Of a DNA stretch of 53,967 nucleotides, positions 47,604 through 53,967 are shown piece after piece. The stretch is from NCBI GenBank assembly GCA_943369755.1, contig CALROG020000029.1:1-53967 (forward strand), written 5' to 3'. A program made the translations under genes and the position numbers. The notes beneath the pieces were generated by a model. The model did not search any database, had not been told where the DNA came from, and saw nothing but the letters and a program-made list of their open reading frames with translations. Source of the stretch: CALROG01 sp943369755 (lineage in GTDB: Bacteria > Pseudomonadota > Gammaproteobacteria > Burkholderiales > Burkholderiaceae_C). Positions within the stretch are counted from its first letter, which is position 1. Every line of letters begins with the position of its first letter.

Positions 47604-47662
47604 GCTGCTATGAATTTCATAGTGGCTCACGCAGTATCCATGCGGGCTGGAGGCAATTTTTA
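47604..47662 (-). repeat. Dispersed palindromic element, copy E (intergenic)
   Basis: On the minus strand: TTGCCTCCAGCCCGCATGGA, TACTGCGTGAGCCACTATGAA, ATTCATAGCAGC. The palindrome CTATGAA-TTCATAG is perfect. It lies between the convergent dppF-like gene and hexR, where it could serve both transcripts as a 3' structure. It is the only copy here outside coding and core operon DNA, so it is the best guide to the full element. Confidence 0.75.
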
Positions 47663-47695
47663 TCTAAAAACGGCCTCTTGAGGCCTGCTGCGGGC

Positions 47696-48544
47696 TCAGG
47701 CGTATCGCTTGTTGCGCAGGTTGTTCTTCATTTCCTTGAGCATGGGCTGCAACTTGTCACTGCCAATGCGCAGCGCCACCGTGGTGGCCAGCACGTCAAT
47801 GATCATCAAATGCAGCAGGCGCGACACCATCGGGCTGTAGCGGTCAAAACCCTCCGGGTGGTCTGCGGTCAGATGGATATGCCCAGCCGACGCGAGCGGT
47901 GACCCCGAAGCGGTGATAACGATGGTGGTGGCCCCATTGCGCCGTGCGATGTCGCAGGCGTCCATCAGGTCGCGGGTGCGACCCGAGTTGGAAACGATCA
48001 CCACGCAGTCATTTGGGCCAAGCATGGACGCGCTCATGACCTGCATGTGGCCGTCGCTGTAGGCAATGGTGTTGACGCCCAGGCGAAAGAACTTGTGTTG
48101 CGCGTCCTGGGCGACGATGCCCGAGTTGCCTGCGCCAAAAAACTCGATCCGCCGATTGGTTTTGTAAGCCTGCATCAGTGCCTCAACCGCACGCTCAATT
48201 GCAAAGGTGGATGCGTCGTTGCGGTACTTCAAAAAGGCCGCCACCGTGTTGTCGATCACCTTCACCAGAACATCGCCCACCTTGTCGTCGGCGTCCACGC
48301 TGCGGTGAATAAAGGGCACGCCTTCGCTCACGGTTCCGGCCAGCTTGAGCTTGAAGTCGCTGAGCCCGTCGTAGCCCATGCTGCGGCAAAAGCGCACCAC
48401 GGTGGGCTTGCTTACATGGGCGCGGTCTGCCAGCTCTGTGACCGGCAGCTTGGCAAATGAGCGCGGGTCAGCAAGCACCAGTTTGCCCACCCGCTGCTCG
48501 GCGGGTGCCAGTGAGGGAAGTGAAGCCTTGATCCGGTCGAGCAT
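47696..48544 (-). CDS. hexR: HexR/RpiR-family transcriptional regulator
   Basis: A 282-residue regulator. The N-terminal RpiR helix-turn-helix (LAPAEQRVGKLVLADPRSFAKLPVTELADRAHVSKPTVVRFCRSMGYDGLSDFKLKLAG, residues 10-70) is followed by a SIS sugar-phosphate-binding domain (RIEFFGAGNSGIVAQDAQHKF; CVVIVSNSGRTRDLMDAC). HexR proteins sense 2-keto-3-deoxy-6-phosphogluconate and control Entner-Doudoroff and central carbon genes. I placed the start at ATG 48544 after AGGAGG. It is 11 nt downstream of zwf on the same strand, so a zwf-hexR operon is likely. Confidence 0.93.
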   Translation of the reverse strand: MLDRIKASLPSLAPAEQRVGKLVLADPRSFAKLPVTELADRAHVSKPTVVRFCRSMGYDGLSDFKLKLAGTVSEGVPFIHRSVDADDKVGDVLVKVIDNTVAAFLKYRNDASTFAIERAVEALMQAYKTNRRIEFFGAGNSGIVAQDAQHKFFRLGVNTIAYSDGHMQVMSASMLGPNDCVVIVSNSGRTRDLMDACDIARRNGATTIVITASGSPLASAGHIHLTADHPEGFDRYSPMVSRLLHLMIIDVLATTVALRIGSDKLQPMLKEMKNNLRNKRYA

Positions 48545-48555
48545 ATTTGCGCCTC

Positions 48556-50022
48556 CTAGTTTTCTTCGGCCCAGCAATGGCCGTCGCGCGCGATCATGGC
48601 GCTGGAGGCGCTGGGCCCCCAGCTTCCGGCAGCGTAGGGGCGCGGCGGCTCTGCGCTGCTTTTCCAGGCGTCCAGCAGCGGGCCCACCCAACGCCAGGCT
48701 TCCTCTTGTTCGTCACTGCGCACAAACAGGTTGAGCCGGTCATCCATCACGTCCAGCAGCAGCCGCTCGTAGGCACCCACGCGCTCTGCGCCGAAGCGCT
48801 TGTCAAAGTCCAGGTCGAGCTGCACCGGTGCCAGCAACTGGCTCGCGCCGCGCGGCTGTTGCCTTGTGTTCTGCGCTTGCGCCAGCAGGTGCAGCTCCAG
48901 GCCGTCGCGCGGCTGCAGGTTGATCACCAGGCGGTTGGCGCTGCCGCCCGGTGCGCGGAAGATGGCGTGCGGAGCCGGGCGAAAGTTGACCACGATGCGG
49001 GCATCGCGAGCGGCCAACCGCTTGCCGGTGCGGATGTAGAACGGCACGCCGGCCCAGCGCCAGTTGGCAATCTCGGCGCGCAGCGCGACAAAGGTCTCGG
49101 TGGTGCTGTCCGCTGCCACACCGGGTTCGTCGCGGTAGGCGGGCAGGGTTTCGCCGCCGAGGGTGCCCGCCGCGTACTGGCCGCGCACCACATGCTGCGC
49201 CAGCGTCTCGGGCGTCCAGGGCTTGAGTGAGCGCAGCACCTTGAGCTTTTCATCACGGATGGCATCCGCGTGGGCATTGATCGGCGGCTCCATGCCAATG
49301 GCGCACAGCAATTGCAGTGCATGGTTCTGCACCATGTCGCGCAGTGCCCCGGTGTGGTCGTAGAAGCCGCCGCGCTTTTCAACGCCCAGGTCTTCGGCAA
49401 TCGTGATCTGGATGTTGGCGATGGTCTCGCGCCGCCACAAGGGCTCGAACAGGGCATTGCCAAAGCGCAATGCAAACAGGTTTTGCACCGCCGGTTTGCC
49501 CAGGTAGTGGTCGATGCGGAAGACCTGCTTCTCGCTAAAGGCCTGGCGTACGGCGCTATTAATGGCGCGGTTGGAGGCCAGGTCCTGGCCGAGCGGCTTT
49601 TCGAGCACGATGCGCACCTGCGGCTGGTTCATCCCGGCCGCGGCAATCAGCTCGCACACCGTGGTGAACAGGGCGGGCGACGTGGCCAGGTACATCACCA
49701 CCGTGCTGGCCTGGCGTTGGCGCAGGTCGGTGGCCAGCGCAGCGTAGTCGGCGGGGTGTGAAAGGTCCATCCGCTTGTAGTGCAGCAATGCAGCAAAGCG
49801 CGCAAATTCTTCGGGCTTGGGCTGCTTGGCCAGTTCGACCGCGTCAAAGCGCTGGCGGATCAAGGCGCGGTACTGCTCATGGGTCAGGTCGTCGCGCGCA
49901 ATGCCGATGATGCGTGCGCCCTCTGGCAAGGTGCCGTGGCGAAAGGCCTGGAATAGTGCGGGCATCAGCTTGCGCCAGGCCAGGTCGCCGGTGCCGCCGA
50001 AGAGAACAAGGTCAAGGCTCAT
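48556..50022 (-). CDS. zwf: Glucose-6-phosphate 1-dehydrogenase
   Basis: A 488-residue cytoplasmic enzyme making 6-phosphogluconolactone and NADPH at the entry to the Entner-Doudoroff and pentose phosphate routes. The nucleotide fold LVLFGGTGDLAWRKLMPALF is at the N-terminus, the substrate-binding RIDHYLGKPAVQNL near residue 170, and the conserved EKPLGQDLASNRAIN precedes it. I chose ATG 50022 (MSLDLVLFGG) over an upstream ATG at 50046. A HexR-like palindrome lies 28 nt upstream. Confidence 0.95.
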   Translation of the reverse strand: MSLDLVLFGGTGDLAWRKLMPALFQAFRHGTLPEGARIIGIARDDLTHEQYRALIRQRFDAVELAKQPKPEEFARFAALLHYKRMDLSHPADYAALATDLRQRQASTVVMYLATSPALFTTVCELIAAAGMNQPQVRIVLEKPLGQDLASNRAINSAVRQAFSEKQVFRIDHYLGKPAVQNLFALRFGNALFEPLWRRETIANIQITIAEDLGVEKRGGFYDHTGALRDMVQNHALQLLCAIGMEPPINAHADAIRDEKLKVLRSLKPWTPETLAQHVVRGQYAAGTLGGETLPAYRDEPGVAADSTTETFVALRAEIANWRWAGVPFYIRTGKRLAARDARIVVNFRPAPHAIFRAPGGSANRLVINLQPRDGLELHLLAQAQNTRQQPRGASQLLAPVQLDLDFDKRFGAERVGAYERLLLDVMDDRLNLFVRSDEQEEAWRWVGPLLDAWKSSAEPPRPYAAGSWGPSASSAMIARDGHCWAEEN

Positions 50023-50049
50023 GATCGATACGGGGAAACAGTGCATTAA

Positions 50050-50064
50050 TGTAACTTAGTTTCA
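50050..50064. promoter_or_regulatory. Candidate HexR operator at zwf
   Basis: TGTAACTTAGTTTCA is a 15-bp imperfect palindrome (13 of 15 positions agree with its own reverse complement) and resembles the HexR consensus type TGTAATTnAATTACA. It lies directly downstream of a TATAAC -10 box on the minus strand (50071-50066), so binding would cover the zwf transcription start. Confidence 0.5.
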
Positions 50065-50161
50065 CGTTATAAGGTGAGTGGCTAAAAAAACGATCTTCGC
50101 CTTTTTGAATTCCTAGTGTTTTCCCGATGGCCACATTGGAGCGTGGTGGGTAGCATCGATG

Positions 50162-50176
50162 CGTAATCAAGTTACT
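50162..50176. promoter_or_regulatory. Candidate HexR operator at the divergent transporter gene
   Basis: CGTAATCAAGTTACT keeps the GTAA-N7-TTAC dyad of the zwf-side site and of HexR-type palindromes. It lies 12 nt before the binding-protein ATG, next to its AAGGAA ribosome binding site, where a bound repressor would block transcription. Confidence 0.45.
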
Positions 50177-50188
50177 TAAGGAATTGTC

Positions 50189-51202
50189 ATGAAACGCATG
50201 CTTACCGCAACGGCTTTGGCCGCAGCGGCCTTTGGTGCCGCCGCGCAAGGGCAGGTCAACATCATTTGTTCGGTTCAGGCCGAGTGGTGCAACCTGATGG
50301 CCACGGTGTATTCACGCACCACCGGCACCAAGGTCAATATGACGGCCAAGGGTTCTGGCGAGGCGCTGGCCCAGCTCAATGCCGAAAAGGCCAACCCCAA
50401 GACCGATATCTGGTTTGGCGGCACCGGCGACCCGCACCTGCAGGCGGCCGAACAAGGCCTCACACTGGAATACAAGTCCGAGCAGCTCAAAGACCTGCAC
50501 CCCTGGGCCCAGAAGCAGGCGGCGGACTCGAAGTACCGTACCGTGGGCGTGTATCTGGGCCCGCTGGGTTTTGGCTTCAACAACGAACTGCTGGCCAAGA
50601 AAAAGGCCAAGGCCCCGGCGTCGTGGGCCGACCTGCTCAAGCCCGAGTTCAAGGGCGAGGTGCAGATGGCCAACCCGGCCTCCAGCGGCACCGCGTACAC
50701 GATGATCGCCACGCTGGTGCAACTCATGGGCGAAGACAAAGCCTTTGAATACATGAAGGCGCTGCACAAGAACGTCAGCACCTACACCCGTTCGGGCACG
50801 GCACCCGTCAAAGCGGCAGCGCGCGGCGAGACCACGGTGTCCATCAGTTTTGTGCATGACGTCACGACCGAAGCAGTCACAGGCTTCCCTGTGGGCTCGG
50901 CCACGCCGGCTGAAGGCACGGGTGCTGAAGTCGGCTCCATGAGCATCGTCAAGAGCGGCCCAAATACCGAAGTGGCCAAGAAGTTCTATGAGTGGGCGCT
51001 CACGCCAGGTGGCCAGCAGTTCGGGCTGGCAGCCAAACAGTTCCAGCTGCCCAGCAACACCAAGGTGCCCAAAGACCCGCGCATGACCGACCCGGCCAAG
51101 ATCAAGCTCATCAACTACGACTACGCCAAGTACGGTGCCAGCGCCGAACGCCGCCGCCTGATCGCGAAGTGGGAAAAAGAGATTCAGAACCTGTCGCGCT
51201 GA
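50189..51202 (+). CDS. AfuA/ferric-type ABC transporter substrate-binding protein
   Basis: A 337-residue periplasmic protein. The signal is MKRMLTATALAAAAFGAAAQ, then GQVNIICSVQAEWCNLMATVYSRTTGTKV. Type II binding-protein features follow: KTDIWFGGTGDPHLQAAEQG, LGPLGFGFNNELLAKK and MANPASSGTAYTMIATLVQLMG. Members are usually labelled iron(III) transporters, but the region where ferric-binding proteins carry a Tyr-Tyr pair reads SISFVHDVTTEA here (His223-Asp224), by my eye alignment. AfuA proteins of this family bind hexose phosphates, which fits the divergent zwf. The exact ligand is inference. Confidence 0.85.
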   Translation: MKRMLTATALAAAAFGAAAQGQVNIICSVQAEWCNLMATVYSRTTGTKVNMTAKGSGEALAQLNAEKANPKTDIWFGGTGDPHLQAAEQGLTLEYKSEQLKDLHPWAQKQAADSKYRTVGVYLGPLGFGFNNELLAKKKAKAPASWADLLKPEFKGEVQMANPASSGTAYTMIATLVQLMGEDKAFEYMKALHKNVSTYTRSGTAPVKAAARGETTVSISFVHDVTTEAVTGFPVGSATPAEGTGAEVGSMSIVKSGPNTEVAKKFYEWALTPGGQQFGLAAKQFQLPSNTKVPKDPRMTDPAKIKLINYDYAKYGASAERRRLIAKWEKEIQNLSR

Positions 51203-51213
51203 GGGTTTGAACA

Positions 51214-53475
51214 ATGCCGTGCGGCCCGGCACCCGCTATGAATTTCAACATCAACAAATCGCTGTGGCTCTGGGTTGCGGTCGGCTGCCTCGCGTACTTG
51301 GTGCTGCCCTGGTACGCGATTCAGGACAGCAATGGCCTGCTGATGATTCCGCAGGTGTTCTCGCAGGCGCAGGCTGGCAATGGCCTGATGCAGGCGGCCA
51401 GTTTTGGTCGTCCCTGGTTGTGGCTGGGGCTGGCAGGGCTGCTGGTTGCGGCCATCGGCGCCGCCCTGCCGGCGGGGCGCGGCCAGGGTGCCGTGCTGCT
51501 GGCAGGCGGCGGCCTGGGTTTGCTGGCCCTGCTGGCCAGCGGCTTCCTGATCGGTGCGCGCGGCTGGTCGTTCGAGACGCTGACCAACACGCTCGGTGAA
51601 CTCGGTGCACGCCAGCCTGGCATGGGCTGGGGCGGCTTCGTCGCGCTCACCGCGTTGATGATGCTGGCTTCTTTTGGCGTGGCGCGGCGCGGCTACTTCA
51701 AGGGCGACCTGTTCGTCGCAGCCGCCGTGGTCGGCTGCGCCAGCCTGCTGGCGCTTTTCATTGTGTTCCCTGTGCTCAAGGCGCTGGGCGCGGCGTTCTT
51801 TACGGAAGACGGCGCATTTGCCCTTGGTGCCATCTTCGAGCGCGTTGCGAGCGAGCGCAACTTCGGCCTGGGCTGTGTCACCGGCGGCCAGCGCTGCGGC
51901 GTGGCCTGGAACACGCTGTTCCTGGGCCTCATGACAGCGGCCAGCACCACCGTGCTGGGTACGCTCATGGCGCTGATGGCCGAGCGCGCCTCGCGGCGCA
52001 CCACCAAGCCGCTGAACGTGGTGGCCATGCTGCCGATCATCACGCCGCCGTTCGTGGTGGGCCTGGGTCTTATCCTGCTGTTTGGTCGCGCAGGCGTGGT
52101 CAACCAGTTCCTGGAATACGCCTTCGGCATCACGCCCACGCGCTGGTTCTACGGCTGGTTTGGGGTGTGGGTGGCGCAGACTTTCGCCTTTACGCCCATC
52201 GCCTTCATGATCATGCGCGGCGTGGTGCAGGGCGTGGCCCCCAGCCTGGAAGAGGCCGCGCAAACCCTGCGCGCCAGCCCGCAGCAGACCTTCATGACGG
52301 TGACGCTGCCGCTGCTCAAGCCGGGCCTGGCCAATGCGTTTCTGGTCGGCTTCATTGAAAGCATGGCCGACTTCGGCAACCCCATTGTGGTGGGCGGGCA
52401 GTTCTCGGTGCTGTCCACGGAAATTTTCTTTGCCATCGTGGGTGCGCAGTACGACCAGGGCCGTGCCGCCTCGCTGGCCTGGATCCTGACCCTGTTTGCG
52501 CTCACCGTGTTCGCCATTCAGCGTGGCCTGCTGGGCAGGCAGAACTTCACCACCGTGTCAGGCAAAGGCGACTCGGGCATCCCCATGCCGCTGCCGCCGC
52601 GCGTGCGCCGGCTGGTCAACAGCATTGCGCTGCCCTGGATGGCCTTCACGCTGGTGGTGTACCTGTTTGCCTTTGCCGGTGGTTTTGTACAGACCTGGGG
52701 GCGTGACTACACGCTCACGTTCAACCATTTCCGCACCGCGTTTTCGCTGGAATGGGGCGAGTTTGGCATGGTCTGGGCCGGCACCGCGTGGAATTCGTTC
52801 TTCACCACGCTCAAGCTGGCGGCGATTGCCGCTCCCTTGACGGCCACCCTGGGCCTGTTGATCGCCTGGCTGCTCGCGCGCACCGAGTTCCGCGGCCAGG
52901 GCGCATTCGAGTTTGCGGCGCTGCTGGCATTTGCCATTCCCGGTACGGTGCTGGGCGTGAGCTACATCCTGGCCTTCAATGTGCCGCCGTTTGAGTTGAC
53001 GGGCACCGCACTGATCATTGTGCTGTGCTTCATGTTTCGCAACCTGCCGGTGGGCGTGCGGGCCGGTACGGCCGCCTTCAAGCAGCTGGACAAGTCGCTC
53101 GACGAAGCTTCAATGATGCTGCGCGCCAACAGCGTGCAGACGCTGCGCCATGTGGTGCTGCCGCTGCTCAAGCCGGCACTGGTGGCGGCGCTGGTCTACA
53201 GCTTTGTGCGTGCCATCACCACGGTGAGCGCAGTGATCTTCCTGGTGACGGCCGAGAACGAGCTGGCCACCACTTACATCATTGGCCGCGTGGGCAATGG
53301 CGACTACGGCGTGGCACTGGCTTATTGCACCGTGCTGATCATCCTGATGTCGCTGGCCACTGCGCTGATCCAGTTCGTCGTTGGCGAGCGCAAGCTGGGC
53401 CGGAGGAAACAAACCACCCCCGAAGCGCCTTCGGCGCTTCCCCCTCAAGGGGGCACAGCCAGCGGCCCGGCATAG
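51214..53475 (+). CDS. Fused double-domain ABC permease, AfuB/FbpB-like
   Basis: Up to 753 residues: two fused permease halves, each with its own EAA motif (EEAAQTLRASPQQTFMTVTLPLLKPGL near residue 347; DEASMMLRANSVQTLRHVVLPLLKPAL near 630). About twelve membrane segments are visible, plus an extra N-terminal hydrophobic region (residues 15-110). ATG 51214 has a GAGGG upstream, while ATG 51238 (MNFNINKSLWLW) is a plausible shorter start. The final 19 residues (TPEAPSALPPQGGTASGPA) and the stop codon come from dispersed repeat family 2, so the native C-terminus has been replaced or extended. Confidence 0.9.
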   Translation: MPCGPAPAMNFNINKSLWLWVAVGCLAYLVLPWYAIQDSNGLLMIPQVFSQAQAGNGLMQAASFGRPWLWLGLAGLLVAAIGAALPAGRGQGAVLLAGGGLGLLALLASGFLIGARGWSFETLTNTLGELGARQPGMGWGGFVALTALMMLASFGVARRGYFKGDLFVAAAVVGCASLLALFIVFPVLKALGAAFFTEDGAFALGAIFERVASERNFGLGCVTGGQRCGVAWNTLFLGLMTAASTTVLGTLMALMAERASRRTTKPLNVVAMLPIITPPFVVGLGLILLFGRAGVVNQFLEYAFGITPTRWFYGWFGVWVAQTFAFTPIAFMIMRGVVQGVAPSLEEAAQTLRASPQQTFMTVTLPLLKPGLANAFLVGFIESMADFGNPIVVGGQFSVLSTEIFFAIVGAQYDQGRAASLAWILTLFALTVFAIQRGLLGRQNFTTVSGKGDSGIPMPLPPRVRRLVNSIALPWMAFTLVVYLFAFAGGFVQTWGRDYTLTFNHFRTAFSLEWGEFGMVWAGTAWNSFFTTLKLAAIAAPLTATLGLLIAWLLARTEFRGQGAFEFAALLAFAIPGTVLGVSYILAFNVPPFELTGTALIIVLCFMFRNLPVGVRAGTAAFKQLDKSLDEASMMLRANSVQTLRHVVLPLLKPALVAALVYSFVRAITTVSAVIFLVTAENELATTYIIGRVGNGDYGVALAYCTVLIILMSLATALIQFVVGERKLGRRKQTTPEAPSALPPQGGTASGPA

Positions 53476-53494
53476 CCGGTTGCGCGGCTGTCGC
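53415..53494 (+). repeat. Dispersed multi-hairpin GC-rich repeat, family 2, copy B (overlaps the permease 3' end)
   Basis: CACCCCCGAAGCGCCTTCGG, CGCTTCCCCCTCAAGGGGG, AGCGGCCCGGCATAGCCGGT match 14813-14895. The perfect GAAGCGCC-TTC-GGCGCTTC and CCCCCT-CA-AGGGGG hairpins are intact. The permease stop TAG (53473-53475) lies inside it. Confidence 0.85.
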
Positions 53495-53522
53495 TTGAAC
53501 AACATCCTCTCGGAAACAACCC

Positions 53523-53967
53523 ATGTCTGGAATCATTTTCAAGAACATCACCAAACGCTACGGCAGTGATCCGTCGGCGCCGCTGGCCGTCAAGGGCATC
53601 AGCTTCGAGGTGCCGCGCGGCACGCTCACCACCATCCTCGGCCCCTCAGGCTGCGGCAAGACCACGACGCTGCGCATGATTGCCGGGCTGGAGACGCCCA
53701 CTTCGGGCCAGATTTTCATCGCTGGCAAAGACGTGACCACGCTCGGCCCGGCCCAGCGCAATGTCAGCATGATGTTCCAGAGCTACGCGCTGTTCCCGCA
53801 CATGGATGTGCTGGAAAACGTGATGTACGGCCTGCGCATGTCGGGCGTGGCCAGGGATTCCGCCCGCAGTCGCGCCGTGGAGGCGCTGCGCAGTGTGGGC
53901 CTGGTGGGCTTTGACGACCGGCTGCCCAGCGAGCTGTCAGGCGGGCAGCAGCAGCGGGTGGCACTGG
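53523..53967 (+). CDS. ABC transporter ATPase, AfuC/FbpC-like (partial)
   Basis: The first 148 residues are visible and the gene runs off the right edge. MSGIIFKNITKRYG is followed by Walker A GPSGCGKTTTLRMIAGLE (near residue 40), the Q-loop MMFQSYALFPHMDVLENVMYGL and the ABC signature LSGGQQQRVAL at the window end. It is a PotA/FbpC-type ATPase, the expected partner of the fused permease 47 nt upstream. Walker B and any C-terminal TOBE domain lie outside the window. Confidence 0.93.
   Translation, partial: MSGIIFKNITKRYGSDPSAPLAVKGISFEVPRGTLTTILGPSGCGKTTTLRMIAGLETPTSGQIFIAGKDVTTLGPAQRNVSMMFQSYALFPHMDVLENVMYGLRMSGVARDSARSRAVEALRSVGLVGFDDRLPSELSGGQQQRVAL

Noticed and set aside
47696..48691. 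331-codon version of hexR starting at 48691
   Set aside because: The extension lies inside zwf and is Arg-rich junk. AGGAGG precedes the ATG at 48544, where HexR homology begins.
49552..49585. GGCGCTATTAATGGCGC in zwf as a possible element copy
   Set aside because: It encodes conserved Zwf residues (SNRAINSAV) and lacks the other element blocks.
51234..51246. GCTATGAATTTCA identical to part of palindromic element copy E, at the permease start
   Set aside because: Only 13 bases match; the CTCCAGCCCGC and ATACTGCGC blocks are absent, so chance similarity is more likely than a sixth copy.

Overview
The window (53,967 bp, GC-rich) looks like the chromosome of a betaproteobacterium of the order Burkholderiales, most likely family Comamonadaceae (Rhodoferax/Polaromonas/Acidovorax-like). 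The reasons are the proteobacterial tuf-trpT-secE-nusG-rplKAJL-rpoBC order, a Burkholderiales-type porin and Coq7, a NtrX-like regulator without an AAA+ domain, and two families of short dispersed repeats of a kind I associate with this family. The genus cannot be fixed from the sequence alone.

Layout. 1-12.5 kb: translation/transcription superoperon (end of tuf, tRNA-Trp, secE, nusG, rplK, rplA, rplJ, rplL, rpoB, rpoC) with leader and attenuator structures between genes, closed by a strong terminator. 12.5-14.9 kb: a LemA-like protein and a flavocytochrome c sulfide dehydrogenase pair. 14.9-19.8 kb: rsmB, a DUF4390 protein and a NtrY/NtrX-like two-component system in one tight run. 19.8-21.3 kb: tRNA-Phe, followed by a 1.3-kb insert that ends in a 49-bp direct repeat of the tRNA 3' half, the footprint of a tRNA-targeting integration. 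21.4-31.2 kb: a YkgJ-like protein and a type II secretion operon (gspGHIJKLMNDE on the minus strand, gspC divergent, no gspF). 31.2-36.7 kb: cNMP/CBS/DUF294 protein, DEDDh exonuclease, ilvA with a probable attenuator leader, an OsmC-family protein and coq7. 37-38.9 kb: a porin and a DUF3047 lipoprotein. 39-47.6 kb: a dipeptide/oligopeptide-type ABC transporter operon with two paralogous binding proteins and an M20 amidohydrolase inside it. 47.7-54 kb: zwf-hexR on the minus strand, divergent from an AfuABC/ferric-type ABC transporter whose ATPase runs off the window end.

How parts work together. The zwf-hexR unit and the AfuABC-like transporter share a 166-bp divergent region holding two HexR-like palindromes, which suggests regulated uptake of a sugar phosphate feeding glucose-6-phosphate dehydrogenase. 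The peptide transporter operon couples import to intracellular hydrolysis by its M20 enzyme. FccAB oxidises sulfide in the periplasm.

Most interesting signals: (1) a family of about 55-bp elements ending in a GCTAT-N7-ATAGC palindrome. There are five copies here: two in the same reading frame inside unrelated genes (rsmB, gspL), one antisense across the GspD signal peptide, one intergenic, and one forming the rpoC terminator. This resembles the Rickettsia palindromic element phenomenon. (2) The tRNA-Phe integration scar. (3) The HexR/AfuABC link. (4) A polyproline leader peptide plus terminator ahead of ilvA.
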